From contig DGNS01000015.1 in assembly GCA_002389045.1 (NCBI GenBank), positions 121,991 to 185,990 on the forward strand: DNA of 64,000 nt, read 5' to 3'. The DNA comes from Thiotrichaceae bacterium UBA4486. GTDB lineage: Bacteria > Pseudomonadota > Gammaproteobacteria > Eutrophobiales > Eutrophobiaceae. Both the position numbers and the translations under genes were made by a program. The notes beneath the pieces are model-generated. The model was not told the DNA's origin. It did not search any database and was given only the letters and a program-made list of their open reading frames with translations. Shown here piece after piece: positions 44,857-54,407 of this stretch. The stretch's first letter is position 1. The number at the start of each line of letters is the position of its first letter.

Positions 44857-44885
44857 AAAAAAGCCATGCATGGCATGGCTTTTTT
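44857..44885. terminator. Bidirectional rho-independent terminator
   Basis: AAAAAAGCCATGC (44857-44869) pairs with GCATGGCTTTTTT (44873-44885) around a 3-base loop. The A-tract and T-tract flank both sides, so it can end hisH from the left and the HU-type gene from the right. Confidence 0.88.
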
Positions 44886-44905
44886 ATACGTCTTTGTACA
44901 GCTTA

Positions 44906-45250
44906 TCAGGCAATGGCATCTTTTAATGCTTTCAGCGCAGTAGCCCTGACACTGGTGCTGGCCGGCTTTGCCTTGAACATCATTTCTTCACCGGTGAACG
45001 GATTAACACCCTTGCGGGCCTTGCGGGCCGGCTTGATCACACGACGAAGCTTGATGCCCAGGGAAGGAACGGTGAATTCACCGGAACCCCTTTTCATCAG
45101 GTGACGGGTGGCAATACCACTCATTGAATCAAGCACTGCAGTAACATCTCTCTTGGTGAGACCGGTTTCTTCAGCGATTGCCCCGATAATCTGTGCCTTG
45201 GTCTGCTTCTTTGCGATGGCAGACGGTCTTTTGGTTTTGCTTGCTCCCAT
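44906..45250 (-). CDS. HU-family DNA-binding protein
   Basis: The 114-residue protein has an HU/IHF fold: TKAQIIGAIAEETGLTKRDV at the start and the C-terminal GEEMMFKAKPASTSVRATAL. The beta-arm tip carries RKGVNPFTGEEM. A basic N-terminal extension (SKTKRPSAIAKKQ) makes it about 20 residues longer than canonical HU. It would bend and compact DNA. It ends the long leftward purD-side run. Confidence 0.9.
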   Translation of the reverse strand: MGASKTKRPSAIAKKQTKAQIIGAIAEETGLTKRDVTAVLDSMSGIATRHLMKRGSGEFTVPSLGIKLRRVIKPARKARKGVNPFTGEEMMFKAKPASTSVRATALKALKDAIA

Positions 45251-45325
45251 TATCTCTCCTCACGTTTATCTGTTCATTTGAAAAGCCGCTGCACATTCTA
45301 TGCAATCAGCCGCGAAAGGTGAATC

Positions 45326-46609
45326 TTATTTTTCCCTGTTTATTGCCTTGTCTCCAATATCGCCACGGTAAAACATACCACTCCAGGCGATGAGTTCAAC
45401 CGCATTATACGCCTGTTTTTTCGCATCTGTGACGTTTTCCCCCAAAGCGGTAACACAAAGGACCCGGCCGCCATTGGTCAGTATCATTTGATCCTTTTTC
45501 ACAGTTCCCGCGTGGAAAACCTTAACATCATTCGGAAATTCACTATCCAGCCCGTGTATCTCGTCGCCTTTTCTGACAGATTCCGGATAGCCTTCAGCCG
45601 CCAGCACCACGCCCAGCGCCGGACGCGGATCCCAGTTAACTTTTGCCTGATCCAGTTCTCCCGCACAGGCCAGCCGGCATAATTCAAACAGATCACTGTC
45701 AAGACGCATTAACACCGGCTGGGTTTCCGGATCGCCAAGACGGCAGTTGAACTCGAGCACCCGCGCTGTGCCATCCGCGTCGATCATCAAGCCGGCGTAG
45801 AGAAAGCCGCTGTATGGCCTGCCCTCATCAGCCATGGCAGCGACCGTCGGCCGTATAATGCCGTCCATGATCTGCCTGGACATGGCCTCGTCAATCACCG
45901 GCGCCGGTGAGTACGCACCCATGCCGCCGGTATTGGGGCCCTGGTCACCTCGATCACGCGCCTTGTGATCCTGTGATGTGGCCAGTGGCAGCAGGGTTTG
46001 CCCGTCAGTCATGACAATAAAACTGACTTCCTCACCGGCCAGGTACTCTTCCACCACGACACGATGACCGGCCTCGCCGAAACGGTTGGCGGAGAGCATA
46101 TCGCGTACGGCGTCCCTGGCCTCGTCGCGTGACTGCGCCACCACCACACCCTTGCCGGCGGCCAGGCCATCGGCTTTCACCACCACCGGCACGGCGCAGG
46201 AGTCGATAAAATCGAGGGCGGCGTCAACATCGGTGAAAATGCCGTACTCCGCTGTCGGGATCCGATGGCGCTTGAGAAAATCCTTGCAAAAAGCCTTGGA
46301 TCCTTCCAGCAGGGCAGCCTCGCGGGTGGGGCCGAAACAGGGCAGGCCGAGGTCATTGAAACGGTCCACAATACCGGCCACCAGCGGTGCCTCGGGACCG
46401 ATGATGGTTAATTCGATACATTCCTGCGCGGCGAAATCGGCCAGCGCCTCGACATCTTCGGCGCCGATTGCCAGGTTACTGACACCGGGCTCCATCGCTG
46501 TACCGGCATTTCCGGGCGCTACGTAAACATGTTTGACATGTTCACTCTGCGCCACTTTCCAGGCCATGGCGTGTTCGCGACCGCCGCCGCCGACGATAAG
46601 AATTTTCAT
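45326..46609 (-). CDS. purD: Phosphoribosylamine-glycine ligase
   Basis: The 427-residue ATP-grasp enzyme of purine synthesis begins MKILIVGGGGREHAMAWK and contains VVKADGLAAGKGVVVA and HKARDRGDQGPNTGGMGAY. Its usual partner purH lies upstream on the same strand, separated by 217 bp. Confidence 0.96.
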   Translation of the reverse strand: MKILIVGGGGREHAMAWKVAQSEHVKHVYVAPGNAGTAMEPGVSNLAIGAEDVEALADFAAQECIELTIIGPEAPLVAGIVDRFNDLGLPCFGPTREAALLEGSKAFCKDFLKRHRIPTAEYGIFTDVDAALDFIDSCAVPVVVKADGLAAGKGVVVAQSRDEARDAVRDMLSANRFGEAGHRVVVEEYLAGEEVSFIVMTDGQTLLPLATSQDHKARDRGDQGPNTGGMGAYSPAPVIDEAMSRQIMDGIIRPTVAAMADEGRPYSGFLYAGLMIDADGTARVLEFNCRLGDPETQPVLMRLDSDLFELCRLACAGELDQAKVNWDPRPALGVVLAAEGYPESVRKGDEIHGLDSEFPNDVKVFHAGTVKKDQMILTNGGRVLCVTALGENVTDAKKQAYNAVELIAWSGMFYRGDIGDKAINREK

Positions 46610-46826
46610 TGCACAAACGCTAAAGGGCAGGCGGTCTGTGTAACTGAAATATATTCTGGTCCGTTCAAAATGATCATTCGTGCAGTTAGAGTTGTCAGTA
46701 AATTACAGGAGAGAAATGTTCATGAGTACGAGGTGCGAGGGTTTCGAGAATCGCAGTTTATATGCAAATACATGAAAACCGCAGAAACCCGGGCAACGAC
46801 GTGATCATGGAAATTCAAGCCTGTAA

Positions 46827-48377
46827 TCAGTGCAAAAAATGACGCATGGAAGTAAACACCATCGCCATATCATGCTCATCCGCCGCGGCAATCACCTCGT
46901 CATCGCGTACGGATCCGCCGGGCTGGATGATGGCGCTGATCCCCGCCTCGGCGGCCGAATCAATGCCGTCACGAAAAGGAAAAAACGCATCCGAGGCCAT
47001 CACCGAGCCTTTCACCTCGAGATTCTCGTCGGCGGCCTTGATCGCGGCTATACGGGCGCTGTAAACACGGCTCATCTGCCCGGCGCCGACACCAATGGTC
47101 CGGCTCTCGCGGGCATAGACGATGGCGTTGGATTTGACATGCTTGACGACTTTCCAGGCAAACAGCAGGTCGCGGATCTGCGCTGCGTCAGGCCGGCGCC
47201 GGCTGACTATCTTCAGATTCTGTTCACTAATGACGCCGCGATCCTCGTCCTGGATCAGCAATCCGCCGCTGACGCGTTTCAGATTGATGCGGCCGGTGGC
47301 GGCTTCGGGAACGCCACATTGCAGTACCCGCACGGCGGCCTTTGCGGACGTTACAGTCAGGGCCTGTGTATCCACTTCCGGGGCAATAATCACTTCGACG
47401 AACTGACGATCAATAATGGCTTTTGCAGTGCCGGCATCGAGTGGACGGTTAAACGCAATAATGCCGCCGAAAGCCGAGGTTGGATCGGTTGCCCAGGCGC
47501 GTTCGTAAGCTTCGAGCAGGCTGCTGCCCGTTGCCACCCCGCACGGGTTGGCATGCTTGACGATGACGCAGGCGGTTTCATCAAACGCCTGCACACAGGT
47601 CAGCGCGGCATCGGTATCGGCGATATTGTTGTAGGAGAGTTCCTTGCCTTGCAACTGTACGGCGCCGCCAAGCGTACCCGGGCCCGGCCGCACCTCGGTA
47701 TAAAATGCCGCGGCCTGGTGCGGGTTTTCGCCGTAGCGAAGATCCTGTTTTTTATGAAACTGGCTGGTGAACGTTACCGGAAAGGTATGATGCGTGCCGC
47801 CGATCAGGCTGCCCAGATAATTGGAGACGTTGGCGTCGTAATTGGCCGTATGCGCAAAAGCCTTTTGCGCCAGCGTGAAACGCGTTTCCTTATCGATCGC
47901 CTGATCCTGTTCCAGCCACTGCAATACGGTGTCGTAATCCGCTGCATCCACGACCACGGTGACGCGTTCGTGATTTTTGGCCGCAGCGCGCAACATGCCG
48001 GGACCGCCGATATCGATGTTTTCAATGGCTTCTTCCAGGGTGCATTCCGGTCGCGCGATGGTCTGCTCGAAGGGATACAGGTTGACGACTACCAGATCGA
48101 TCGGATCAATACCCTGTTCCTGCATCACTGCATCATCAACACCGCTGCGGCCCAGCAGACCCCCGTGCACTTTCGGGTGCAGGGTCTTGACGCGGCCGTC
48201 CATGATCTCCGGGAAGCCGGTGTAATCCGATACCTCGATGACGTCAACAGCGTTTTCCGCGAGCAGGCGGGCGGTGCCGCCGGTGGAAAGGATACTGACA
48301 CCAAGCCGCGCCAGGGCCTGGCAGAATTCCACAATGCCGGTCTTGTCAGATACGCTGACCAACGCTCTTTTAATCAT
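46827..48377 (-). CDS. purH: Bifunctional AICAR transformylase/IMP cyclohydrolase
   Basis: The 516-residue enzyme catalyses the last two steps of IMP synthesis. The N-terminal cyclohydrolase half has GFPEIMDGRVKTLHPKVHGG; the C-terminal transformylase half has VIVKHANPCGVA and SDAFFPFRDGID. It follows fis by 58 bp, the standard dusB-fis-purH order. Confidence 0.97.
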   Translation of the reverse strand: MIKRALVSVSDKTGIVEFCQALARLGVSILSTGGTARLLAENAVDVIEVSDYTGFPEIMDGRVKTLHPKVHGGLLGRSGVDDAVMQEQGIDPIDLVVVNLYPFEQTIARPECTLEEAIENIDIGGPGMLRAAAKNHERVTVVVDAADYDTVLQWLEQDQAIDKETRFTLAQKAFAHTANYDANVSNYLGSLIGGTHHTFPVTFTSQFHKKQDLRYGENPHQAAAFYTEVRPGPGTLGGAVQLQGKELSYNNIADTDAALTCVQAFDETACVIVKHANPCGVATGSSLLEAYERAWATDPTSAFGGIIAFNRPLDAGTAKAIIDRQFVEVIIAPEVDTQALTVTSAKAAVRVLQCGVPEAATGRINLKRVSGGLLIQDEDRGVISEQNLKIVSRRRPDAAQIRDLLFAWKVVKHVKSNAIVYARESRTIGVGAGQMSRVYSARIAAIKAADENLEVKGSVMASDAFFPFRDGIDSAAEAGISAIIQPGGSVRDDEVIAAADEHDMAMVFTSMRHFLH

Positions 48378-48435
48378 GATATATGCCGAAAATGAATGAT
48401 CGTTACTGGTGAATATTCCCTGCCCGGTTTCTGGT

Positions 48436-48705
48436 TCAGATAATCCGGTATTTCTTCAGACGATTACGCAGGGTGCCACGATTGATGCCGAGTAATGAGG
48501 AAGCATGGGTGATGTTGCCATTTGTCTTTTCCATAACCACTTCAAACAACGGTTTTTCAACCTGTTGCATGAACAGTTCATAAAGGTTGGTGGTGTCATG
48601 CCCGTCAAGTGTTGCGAAGTAGGTCTCAAGAGACTCACGCACACTCTCTCGCAGACACTGTTTTCTATGATTGGTCAGGTTGCCTGGTTTCAGTTCTGCG
48701 TCCAC
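48436..48705 (-). CDS. fis: Nucleoid protein Fis
   Basis: The 89-residue factor has an N-terminal dimer arm and a C-terminal helix-turn-helix (GNITHASSLLGINRGTLRNR, ending LKKYRII). Fis bends DNA and activates stable-RNA promoters. It starts 2 bp after dusB, and the dusB-fis pair is a conserved operon whose promoter lies before dusB. Confidence 0.95.
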   Translation of the reverse strand: MDAELKPGNLTNHRKQCLRESVRESLETYFATLDGHDTTNLYELFMQQVEKPLFEVVMEKTNGNITHASSLLGINRGTLRNRLKKYRII

Positions 48706-48707
48706 CG

Positions 48708-49700
48708 CTATGCCGCTTCTTGTTTTAATTGGCCGTGAAAAAAACCATCGACCAGACTGAGTTGCTCAGCCGGCTGGTCAACACGATTGATGACAGCACG
48801 AAAGGACTCCGCCCCGTTCAGACTTTTACAATACCAGTTTATGTGTTTTCGCGCTATACGCACTCCGGCGTAATCGCCATAAAATGCGTACAGATTTTGC
48901 AAGTGTTGTCGCAACAGGCAACGGATCTCCACAGCCTCTGCTGCAGCCATGTTCACCCCGTACGCAAGAAAATGATCTACCTGCCTGAATATCCACGGAT
49001 TGCCCTGCGCGGCGCGGCCGATCATCACTGCATCGACGCCGGTGTCCTGGAATACACGCGCCGCTTTTTGCGGTGAATCAATGTCGCCGTTGGCGATCAC
49101 GGGAATGGACAACGCGGCCTTGATCGCCGCCACGGTGTCATATTCCGCCTCGCCACTGAAACCACAGGCCCGTGAGCGGCCGTGCACGGTCAGTGCCGCG
49201 ATACCGGTATCCTCGGCAAGATGCGCAACCTGCAGAGCATTATTCGTCTGCCGGTCCCAGCCGGTACGGATTTTCAGGGTCACCGGTACGGATACCGCTT
49301 CTACAACCGCCGCGAGTATTGCCGCCACCCGCCTCTCGTCACGCAACAGCGCGGAGCCCGCATCGCGATTGCAGACCTTTTTCTTCGGGCAGCCCATGTT
49401 GATATCGATGATTTGCGCGCCGTTGTCCACATTGAATTGCGCCGCTCGCGCGAGATCACCGGGCTCCGATCCGGCAATCTGCACCATAACAGGGCCGGGT
49501 TCACCATGATGGTCCATACGCAAGCGGGTCTTGCGGGAATGCCAGAGCGCGGGATTGGAGGTCACCATCTCGGAGACGGTCAGCCCGGCGCCGAGTTGGC
49601 GGCACAGTTGACGGAAGGGCAGATCCGTGACGCCGGCCATGGGCGCCAGCAACAGACGGTTATGGATGGTGTATGGGCCGATTCTCATCGTGCAATACAT
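48708..49700 (-). CDS. dusB: tRNA-dihydrouridine synthase B
   Basis: The 330-residue flavoenzyme reduces uridine in the tRNA D-loop. It shows RLLLAPMAGVTDLPFRQLC (FMN-binding start), NMGCPKKKVCNRDAGSALL with the catalytic Cys104, and the conserved ALTVHGRSR. The first ATG is at 49700; an ATG four codons later (MRIGPY) matches the usual family start and may be the true one. Confidence 0.95.
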   Translation of the reverse strand: MYCTMRIGPYTIHNRLLLAPMAGVTDLPFRQLCRQLGAGLTVSEMVTSNPALWHSRKTRLRMDHHGEPGPVMVQIAGSEPGDLARAAQFNVDNGAQIIDINMGCPKKKVCNRDAGSALLRDERRVAAILAAVVEAVSVPVTLKIRTGWDRQTNNALQVAHLAEDTGIAALTVHGRSRACGFSGEAEYDTVAAIKAALSIPVIANGDIDSPQKAARVFQDTGVDAVMIGRAAQGNPWIFRQVDHFLAYGVNMAAAEAVEIRCLLRQHLQNLYAFYGDYAGVRIARKHINWYCKSLNGAESFRAVINRVDQPAEQLSLVDGFFHGQLKQEAA

Positions 49701-50040
49701 GACAGATTTCGCGGGGAGGCAATCATAGCACTTTTAAGGTACGGATAAAGGATCAATTCCCTGGATAAATACGTGGCTGGACATTTTCTCGCCGTGGCTG
49801 CCAGGTGCATGATATCCAGGAATTATTGATAAAAATGACAGCCGCTGATGGGTCAGTAATTCAAGGATGTTCCGGTTACACTGTCATCCCGAACCGAAGG
49901 TGAGAGATCTTAATGCCAAGGACTTCTTGTTTCACTCGAAGTGACAGTGCCTCTTTAATCATGCTGTCTTGACACGTCCGGATACCGGACTTATTTCCCG
50001 GAATGGATCGAATTCAGTGGCATGAACACAACAGATTTTG
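49701..50040. other. Intergenic region upstream of dusB
   Basis: These 340 bp between the DUF3426 stop and the dusB start hold the presumed dusB-fis promoter and one palindromic repeat (49879-49949). No open frame of interest is visible. The gap is the longest break in the leftward run, so dusB-fis probably has its own promoter. Confidence 0.6.
49879..49949. repeat. Interspersed palindromic repeat (TGTCAT...TGACA type)
   Basis: CACTGTCA (49879-49886) and TGACAGTG (49942-49949) enclose a partly self-complementary core (CCCGAACCGAAGGTGAGAGATCTT and TTCACTCGAAG). I recall very similar TGTCATTCCGA...-type palindromes dispersed in many bacterial genomes. One copy is seen here. Confidence 0.65.
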
Positions 50041-50985
50041 TCAGCCCTGGCCCTGCAGGAAATCGAATTCGAAACTGACCGCACCCTCGGTCGGACCGGT
50101 CACTTCAAGCACGAAATGCACAGGCATATTGACACTCATGCCGGCGCCACGATCGATACTGTCATCGAGATACTCCCCGGGCATAAAATCACGATAGGAA
50201 ATGATGTTGCCGTGGGTATCAAAGAGACTCAGTCGAATCAGCGGCCAGGGCTGGACGTTAGCGGAGTGATTGATCATGGTCGCGTTGACCAGCAGGCTGT
50301 CCACATAACGTGGATGCTCGCGCACGTCGCGGTTCACCAGGCGGATACCGTTCGTTTCCCGAAAGCGCGTGACCCGGCAGCCGAGCTGTTCACACAACTG
50401 CTGAACCACGGGTATGAATTGCGGATAACGGGTAAGCACGTGATCGCGATGGTACCAGGCCGCCTGCGTCACCAGGGCGATCATCAACAAAACGCAGCCC
50501 AGGCCCCAGAGGATCCGGTTGCGCCGCACCGGCGCGGGCGCCTCGTCCCCGAGGTAAGCATCCGGGAAGTCGAAATGCGCGGCAACCGGTTGTTCCGGAT
50601 CAGTCGGCGGCGCTGTCCCGGCAGCGGACTCTCCAGCCTGGTCGAAGCCGGATTCCATGCCGGCATCAGCGGATGCGGGACCAGCAGGGATCGGTGACTC
50701 ATCCGGCAGCACCGGGCCCGGATCACTGTCCATGGCCTCCGGGGGCAGACTGAATTCGGGTTCAGGCAGATCCTGTTCCGTCGCGGACGCGGAACTGTGC
50801 GCTGTCTGTCCGGATGCATTGGCGGCATTTGCGATTTTTTCAGGCGGCAGCGGCTGATCCCGAAGATTTTGCAAGGCATTGAACTGTCCGCCACAGTAGC
50901 CGCACTTCACCTCGCCGGCCGCGACGCGCAACTGATCGGCGCGGATTCGGAACTGTCGTTTGCATTCAGGGCACTGTGTATACAC
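50041..50985 (-). CDS. Zinc-ribbon and DUF3426 membrane protein
   Basis: The 314-residue protein starts with an MJ0042-type zinc ribbon (Cys5-x2-Cys8 and Cys28-x2-Cys31), followed by an acidic/proline-rich linker, one membrane helix around 154-172 and a periplasmic DUF3426 domain. Its function is unknown. It sits 24 bp behind prmA, its usual neighbour. Confidence 0.88.
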   Translation of the reverse strand: MYTQCPECKRQFRIRADQLRVAAGEVKCGYCGGQFNALQNLRDQPLPPEKIANAANASGQTAHSSASATEQDLPEPEFSLPPEAMDSDPGPVLPDESPIPAGPASADAGMESGFDQAGESAAGTAPPTDPEQPVAAHFDFPDAYLGDEAPAPVRRNRILWGLGCVLLMIALVTQAAWYHRDHVLTRYPQFIPVVQQLCEQLGCRVTRFRETNGIRLVNRDVREHPRYVDSLLVNATMINHSANVQPWPLIRLSLFDTHGNIISYRDFMPGEYLDDSIDRGAGMSVNMPVHFVLEVTGPTEGAVSFEFDFLQGQG

Positions 50986-51009
50986 GTAAGTTGGCTGTCT
51001 CGCTTGAAG

Positions 51010-51891
51010 TCAGGTACGTACACCCTGTAGCAACGCCCACTCTTCCCTGAATTCCGGTGATTGCATGGTAAAGCATGGCCGGTACGCCTCCAAACAGGTG
51101 TCCACCTGGTGCGCCAGTAAACCGGACAAGACCAGCCGTCCGCCCGGTTTGACCAGGCCGGTCAGACGCTCACGAAGTTCCAGCAATGGATTGAGCAAAA
51201 CATTGGCGAGCAGGATATCGACCGCCTGTAATTCGATGTGGTCCGCATGGCCGACGCGCACACAATGCTGCAGTCCGTTTCCGGCGACGTTACTCTCACA
51301 GGCGCTGACAGCCTGCGGATCGATATCCACCGCCACCACGGCCGCGGCACCCAGCCGGGCCGCCGCCAGGGCGAGAATACCGGAGCCACAGCCGTAATCG
51401 ATCACGGTGCATCCCTGCACCGGTTCGCGTGCCAGCCACTCAAGGCACAGCGCGGTTGTCGCATGCGTGCCGGTACCGAAAGCCAGACCGGGATCCATCA
51501 TCACGGTCAGGTAATCGCCCTCCGGCACTTCGCACCAACCCGGACAAATACACAACCGATCCGCGAAGACAAGTGCCGGCTGGCTTTGCTGAAAGGACTC
51601 CACCCAGTCGCGATCTTCAAGCCGGCTGATGGCGTGGGAATAGATATGCTCAGAGCCGATGCGATCGCGCAGGCAGACCAGCAGAATATCCATATCGACA
51701 TCCTCGGGCAGCAGCGCCGAAACCCGGGTGTGCCGCCAGTGGCCAGTGTCCTCGCCGTCACAGTGATCGAACAGCGGCTCATCACTGGCGGCGCTGAAGC
51801 TGATGGCCGTGGCGGCAAACTGTTCGAGAAATTCGGCCAGTGCCTCACTGTGTTCACGATCCGTTTCCACGCTGAGTTGCAACCAGCCCAT
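51010..51891 (-). CDS. prmA: Ribosomal protein L11 methyltransferase
   Basis: The 293-residue SAM enzyme trimethylates ribosomal protein L11. The N-terminal substrate domain begins MGWLQLSVETD; the SAM motif VIDYGCGSGILALAAARLGA is followed by VAVDIDPQAV and the LLANVLLNPLLEL block. It follows accC by 73 bp in the conserved accBC-prmA order. Confidence 0.95.
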   Translation of the reverse strand: MGWLQLSVETDREHSEALAEFLEQFAATAISFSAASDEPLFDHCDGEDTGHWRHTRVSALLPEDVDMDILLVCLRDRIGSEHIYSHAISRLEDRDWVESFQQSQPALVFADRLCICPGWCEVPEGDYLTVMMDPGLAFGTGTHATTALCLEWLAREPVQGCTVIDYGCGSGILALAAARLGAAAVVAVDIDPQAVSACESNVAGNGLQHCVRVGHADHIELQAVDILLANVLLNPLLELRERLTGLVKPGGRLVLSGLLAHQVDTCLEAYRPCFTMQSPEFREEWALLQGVRT

Positions 51892-51964
51892 TGCTTAATC
51901 CGTCCCGGGCAGCAGGACAGTGACGGTGTGAAAAATGCGGGCAGTCCGGCCGTTGCGGATCACG

Positions 51965-53314
51965 CTACTTGATACCGAGCTTGTGCTCGAGGTAATGAAT
52001 ATCCGTCCCACCGGCGATGAAATTGCCGTCATCGATAATCTTCTGATGCAGGGAGATGTTGCTGTTGATGCCGGTGATCACCAGTTCGGCCAGTGCCGTG
52101 CGCATGCGCGATATGGCGAGTTCGCGGGTTTCGGCGTGGGTAATGAGTTTGCCGATCATGGAATCGTAGTGCGGCGGTATGGTGTAGCCGTCGTAGATGT
52201 GCGTGTCCACGCGCACCCCGGGACCGCCCGGGGCGTGAAAATGTTCGATCTTGCCGGGGCTGGGCATGAAGGTCTCCGGGTCCTCGGCATTGATGCGGCA
52301 CTCGATGGCGTGCCCGCGAACGCGAATATCCTCCTGGGTGTAACTCAAGGGCTTGCCGGAGGCGATGTAAAGTTGCTCCTTGACGATGTCGACACCCGTG
52401 ATCATCTCGGTTACCGGATGTTCCACCTGCACCCGGGTATTCATTTCTATAAAGTAGAAATGGCCGTTTTCATACAGGAACTCGAACGTACCGGCGCCGC
52501 GGTAACCGAGCTTCTTGCAGGCATCGACACAGCGCTGGCCGATGTCATGCCGGATCGTTTCACTGATTTGCGGGGCCGGCGCCTCTTCCAGCACTTTCTG
52601 GTGACGGCGCTGCATGGAACAGTCACGCTCGCCCAGGTGAATCACGTTACTGTGTTCATCGGCCAGAACCTGGACTTCCACGTGACGCGGTTTTTCCAGG
52701 TACTTTTCCATGTACACTTCAGGATTGCCGAAAGCCGAACCTGCTTCACTGCGGGTCAGGGACACCGCGTTGCGCAAGGCTGCCTCGCTGTGCACCACGC
52801 GCATGCCGCGGCCCCCGCCCCCGCCGGTGGCTTTGATAATGACGGGATAGCCAATCCTGCGGGCGATGGGCAAAAACTGGTCGGGGTCTTCCTGCAGCGG
52901 GCCGTCGGACCCGGGCAGGCACGGAATGCCCGCTTCTTTCATGGCGTTGATGGCCGAGATCTTGTCACCCATGAGACGAATGGTCTCCGGCCGCGGACCA
53001 ATGAATACAAAACCGCTCTGTTCGACACGCTCGGCAAAATCCGCATTCTCCGACAGGAAACCATATCCGGGATGAATGGCTACGGAATCGCTGACTTCCG
53101 CCGCACTGATCACCGCCGGGACATTCAGGTAACTCTCGCTGCTGGGCGCCGGACCGATACACACCGATTCGTCGGCCATGAGCACGTGTTTCTGTTCCCG
53201 ATCGATGTCGGAATAGACAGCCACGGTGCGAATGTCCAGTTCCTTGCAGGCGCGCAGGATACGCAGGGCGATCTCGCCGCGGTTGGCAATGACAATTTTA
53301 TCCAGTATGGGCAT
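51965..53314 (-). CDS. accC: Acetyl-CoA carboxylase, biotin carboxylase subunit
   Basis: The 449-residue ATP-grasp enzyme carboxylates biotin on AccB for fatty-acid synthesis. It begins MLDKIVIANRGEIALRILRA-like (after MP) and has KATGGGGGRGMRVV and MNTRVQVEHPVTEMITG. Length is as usual. accB is 36 bp upstream on the same strand. Confidence 0.97.
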   Translation of the reverse strand: MPILDKIVIANRGEIALRILRACKELDIRTVAVYSDIDREQKHVLMADESVCIGPAPSSESYLNVPAVISAAEVSDSVAIHPGYGFLSENADFAERVEQSGFVFIGPRPETIRLMGDKISAINAMKEAGIPCLPGSDGPLQEDPDQFLPIARRIGYPVIIKATGGGGGRGMRVVHSEAALRNAVSLTRSEAGSAFGNPEVYMEKYLEKPRHVEVQVLADEHSNVIHLGERDCSMQRRHQKVLEEAPAPQISETIRHDIGQRCVDACKKLGYRGAGTFEFLYENGHFYFIEMNTRVQVEHPVTEMITGVDIVKEQLYIASGKPLSYTQEDIRVRGHAIECRINAEDPETFMPSPGKIEHFHAPGGPGVRVDTHIYDGYTIPPHYDSMIGKLITHAETRELAISRMRTALAELVITGINSNISLHQKIIDDGNFIAGGTDIHYLEHKLGIK

Positions 53315-53350
53315 GGTGCCGGCTACGGGGCTTCACAATGTGGACGGGAG

Positions 53351-53818
53351 TCACTCGACTTCGGTAATGGTAAACAGCGGCTGGCCGTATTCCACGGCTT
53401 CACCGTTACTGACATGCACCCGGCTGATCGTGCCGGTAACGTCGGATTCGATCTGGTTCATGATCTTCATCGCTTCAAGCACGCAGACCACGTCGCCCTT
53501 GTTCACGACCTGCCCGACGCTGACGAACGGCGGCTCTCCCGGCGCCGGCGAGGCGTAGAAGATACCGACCATGGGCGAGGTGATGATATGTCCCGGCTCC
53601 GGTTGCGGCTCGGATTGCAACTCCACCGCCACCGGGTTCGTGCCGCCGCTTGCGAGTGCCGCACCCACGTCCGGTACCTGGACATGGGTCTGGGTACTCT
53701 GGGTGTGGACCTGGCGACTGATGCGTACGGATTCCTCACCTTCGCACACCTCGATTTCCGAAACGCCGGATTCCTCCAGCAACTCGATCAGTTTTTTAAC
53801 CTTGCGAATGTCCATCAA
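53351..53818 (-). CDS. accB: Acetyl-CoA carboxylase biotin carboxyl carrier protein
   Basis: The 155-residue carrier has a C-terminal biotinyl domain with the biotin-accepting Lys118 in VLEAMKIMN and the thumb region ASPAPGEPPFVSVG. A Gln/Pro-rich linker joins it to the N-terminal helix. Its start overlaps the aroQ stop. Confidence 0.96.
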   Translation of the reverse strand: MMDIRKVKKLIELLEESGVSEIEVCEGEESVRISRQVHTQSTQTHVQVPDVGAALASGGTNPVAVELQSEPQPEPGHIITSPMVGIFYASPAPGEPPFVSVGQVVNKGDVVCVLEAMKIMNQIESDVTGTISRVHVSNGEAVEYGQPLFTITEVE

Positions 53819-54261
53819 CCGGCGCCTCCCATGTGTACAACAGCGGCATCGATGGCCAGTTCATAACCCTTGGCGCCCAAACCGCTGATTATGCCCACGG
53901 CGATATCGGTGAGATAGGAGTGGCGACGAAACGCCTCGCGGGCGTAGACATTGGACAAATGTACTTCGATGAACGGAATGCTGACACCGAGCAAGGCATC
54001 CCTGAGGGCAATACTGGTATGGGTGAAAGCACCGGGATTGATAATGATGAAGTCGGTGCCATCGGCTTTGGCCGCGTGGATGCGCTCGATCAACTCGTGC
54101 TCGGCGTTGCTTTGCAGGGCAACGAGCTCATGGCCACCCTTGGCGGCGTAGGACTGCAGGCGGGCATCGATATCGGCCAGGGTCGTCGAGCCGTAGATCT
54201 CCGGTTCCCGCTCCCCCAATAAATTCAGATTTGGCCCGTTAAGGACCAGAAATTTCGCCAT
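53815..54261 (-). CDS. aroQ: 3-Dehydroquinate dehydratase, type II
   Basis: The 148-residue enzyme of the shikimate pathway has LVLNGPNLNLLGEREPEIYG at the start, the catalytic IINPGAFTHTSIALRDAL region, and FIEVHLSNVYAREAFRRHS. The aroQ-accB-accC order is typical of Gammaproteobacteria. Confidence 0.97.
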   Translation of the reverse strand: MAKFLVLNGPNLNLLGEREPEIYGSTTLADIDARLQSYAAKGGHELVALQSNAEHELIERIHAAKADGTDFIIINPGAFTHTSIALRDALLGVSIPFIEVHLSNVYAREAFRRHSYLTDIAVGIISGLGAKGYELAIDAAVVHMGGAG

Positions 54262-54407
54262 AATGACCCCATTTGTTGTTATGAAACGGCTATTTCAAAA
54301 TAAGACGAAATGCCGTTGTTCGATACAATAGGCGGCATGTTAGCAGATTATCGAAGGAATTCCGAAGTATTTTTAGCGATTTTGAACCCGGTTCCCCCGG
54401 CGTTGCG

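Noticed and set aside
46610..46826. Possible short peptide or small RNA between purH and purD
   Set aside because: A 19-codon frame with an AGGAG exists on the plus strand, but nothing supports it beyond chance and no terminator or promoter is clear.
46830..48395. 521-codon rightward open frame opposite purH
   Set aside because: It is a mirror frame of the purH coding sequence caused by GC-biased codon use; the PurH translation is conserved throughout.
51935..53866. 643-codon rightward open frame opposite accC and accB
   Set aside because: Both antisense genes are fully conserved enzymes; the translated His/Gly-rich product has no recognisable domain.
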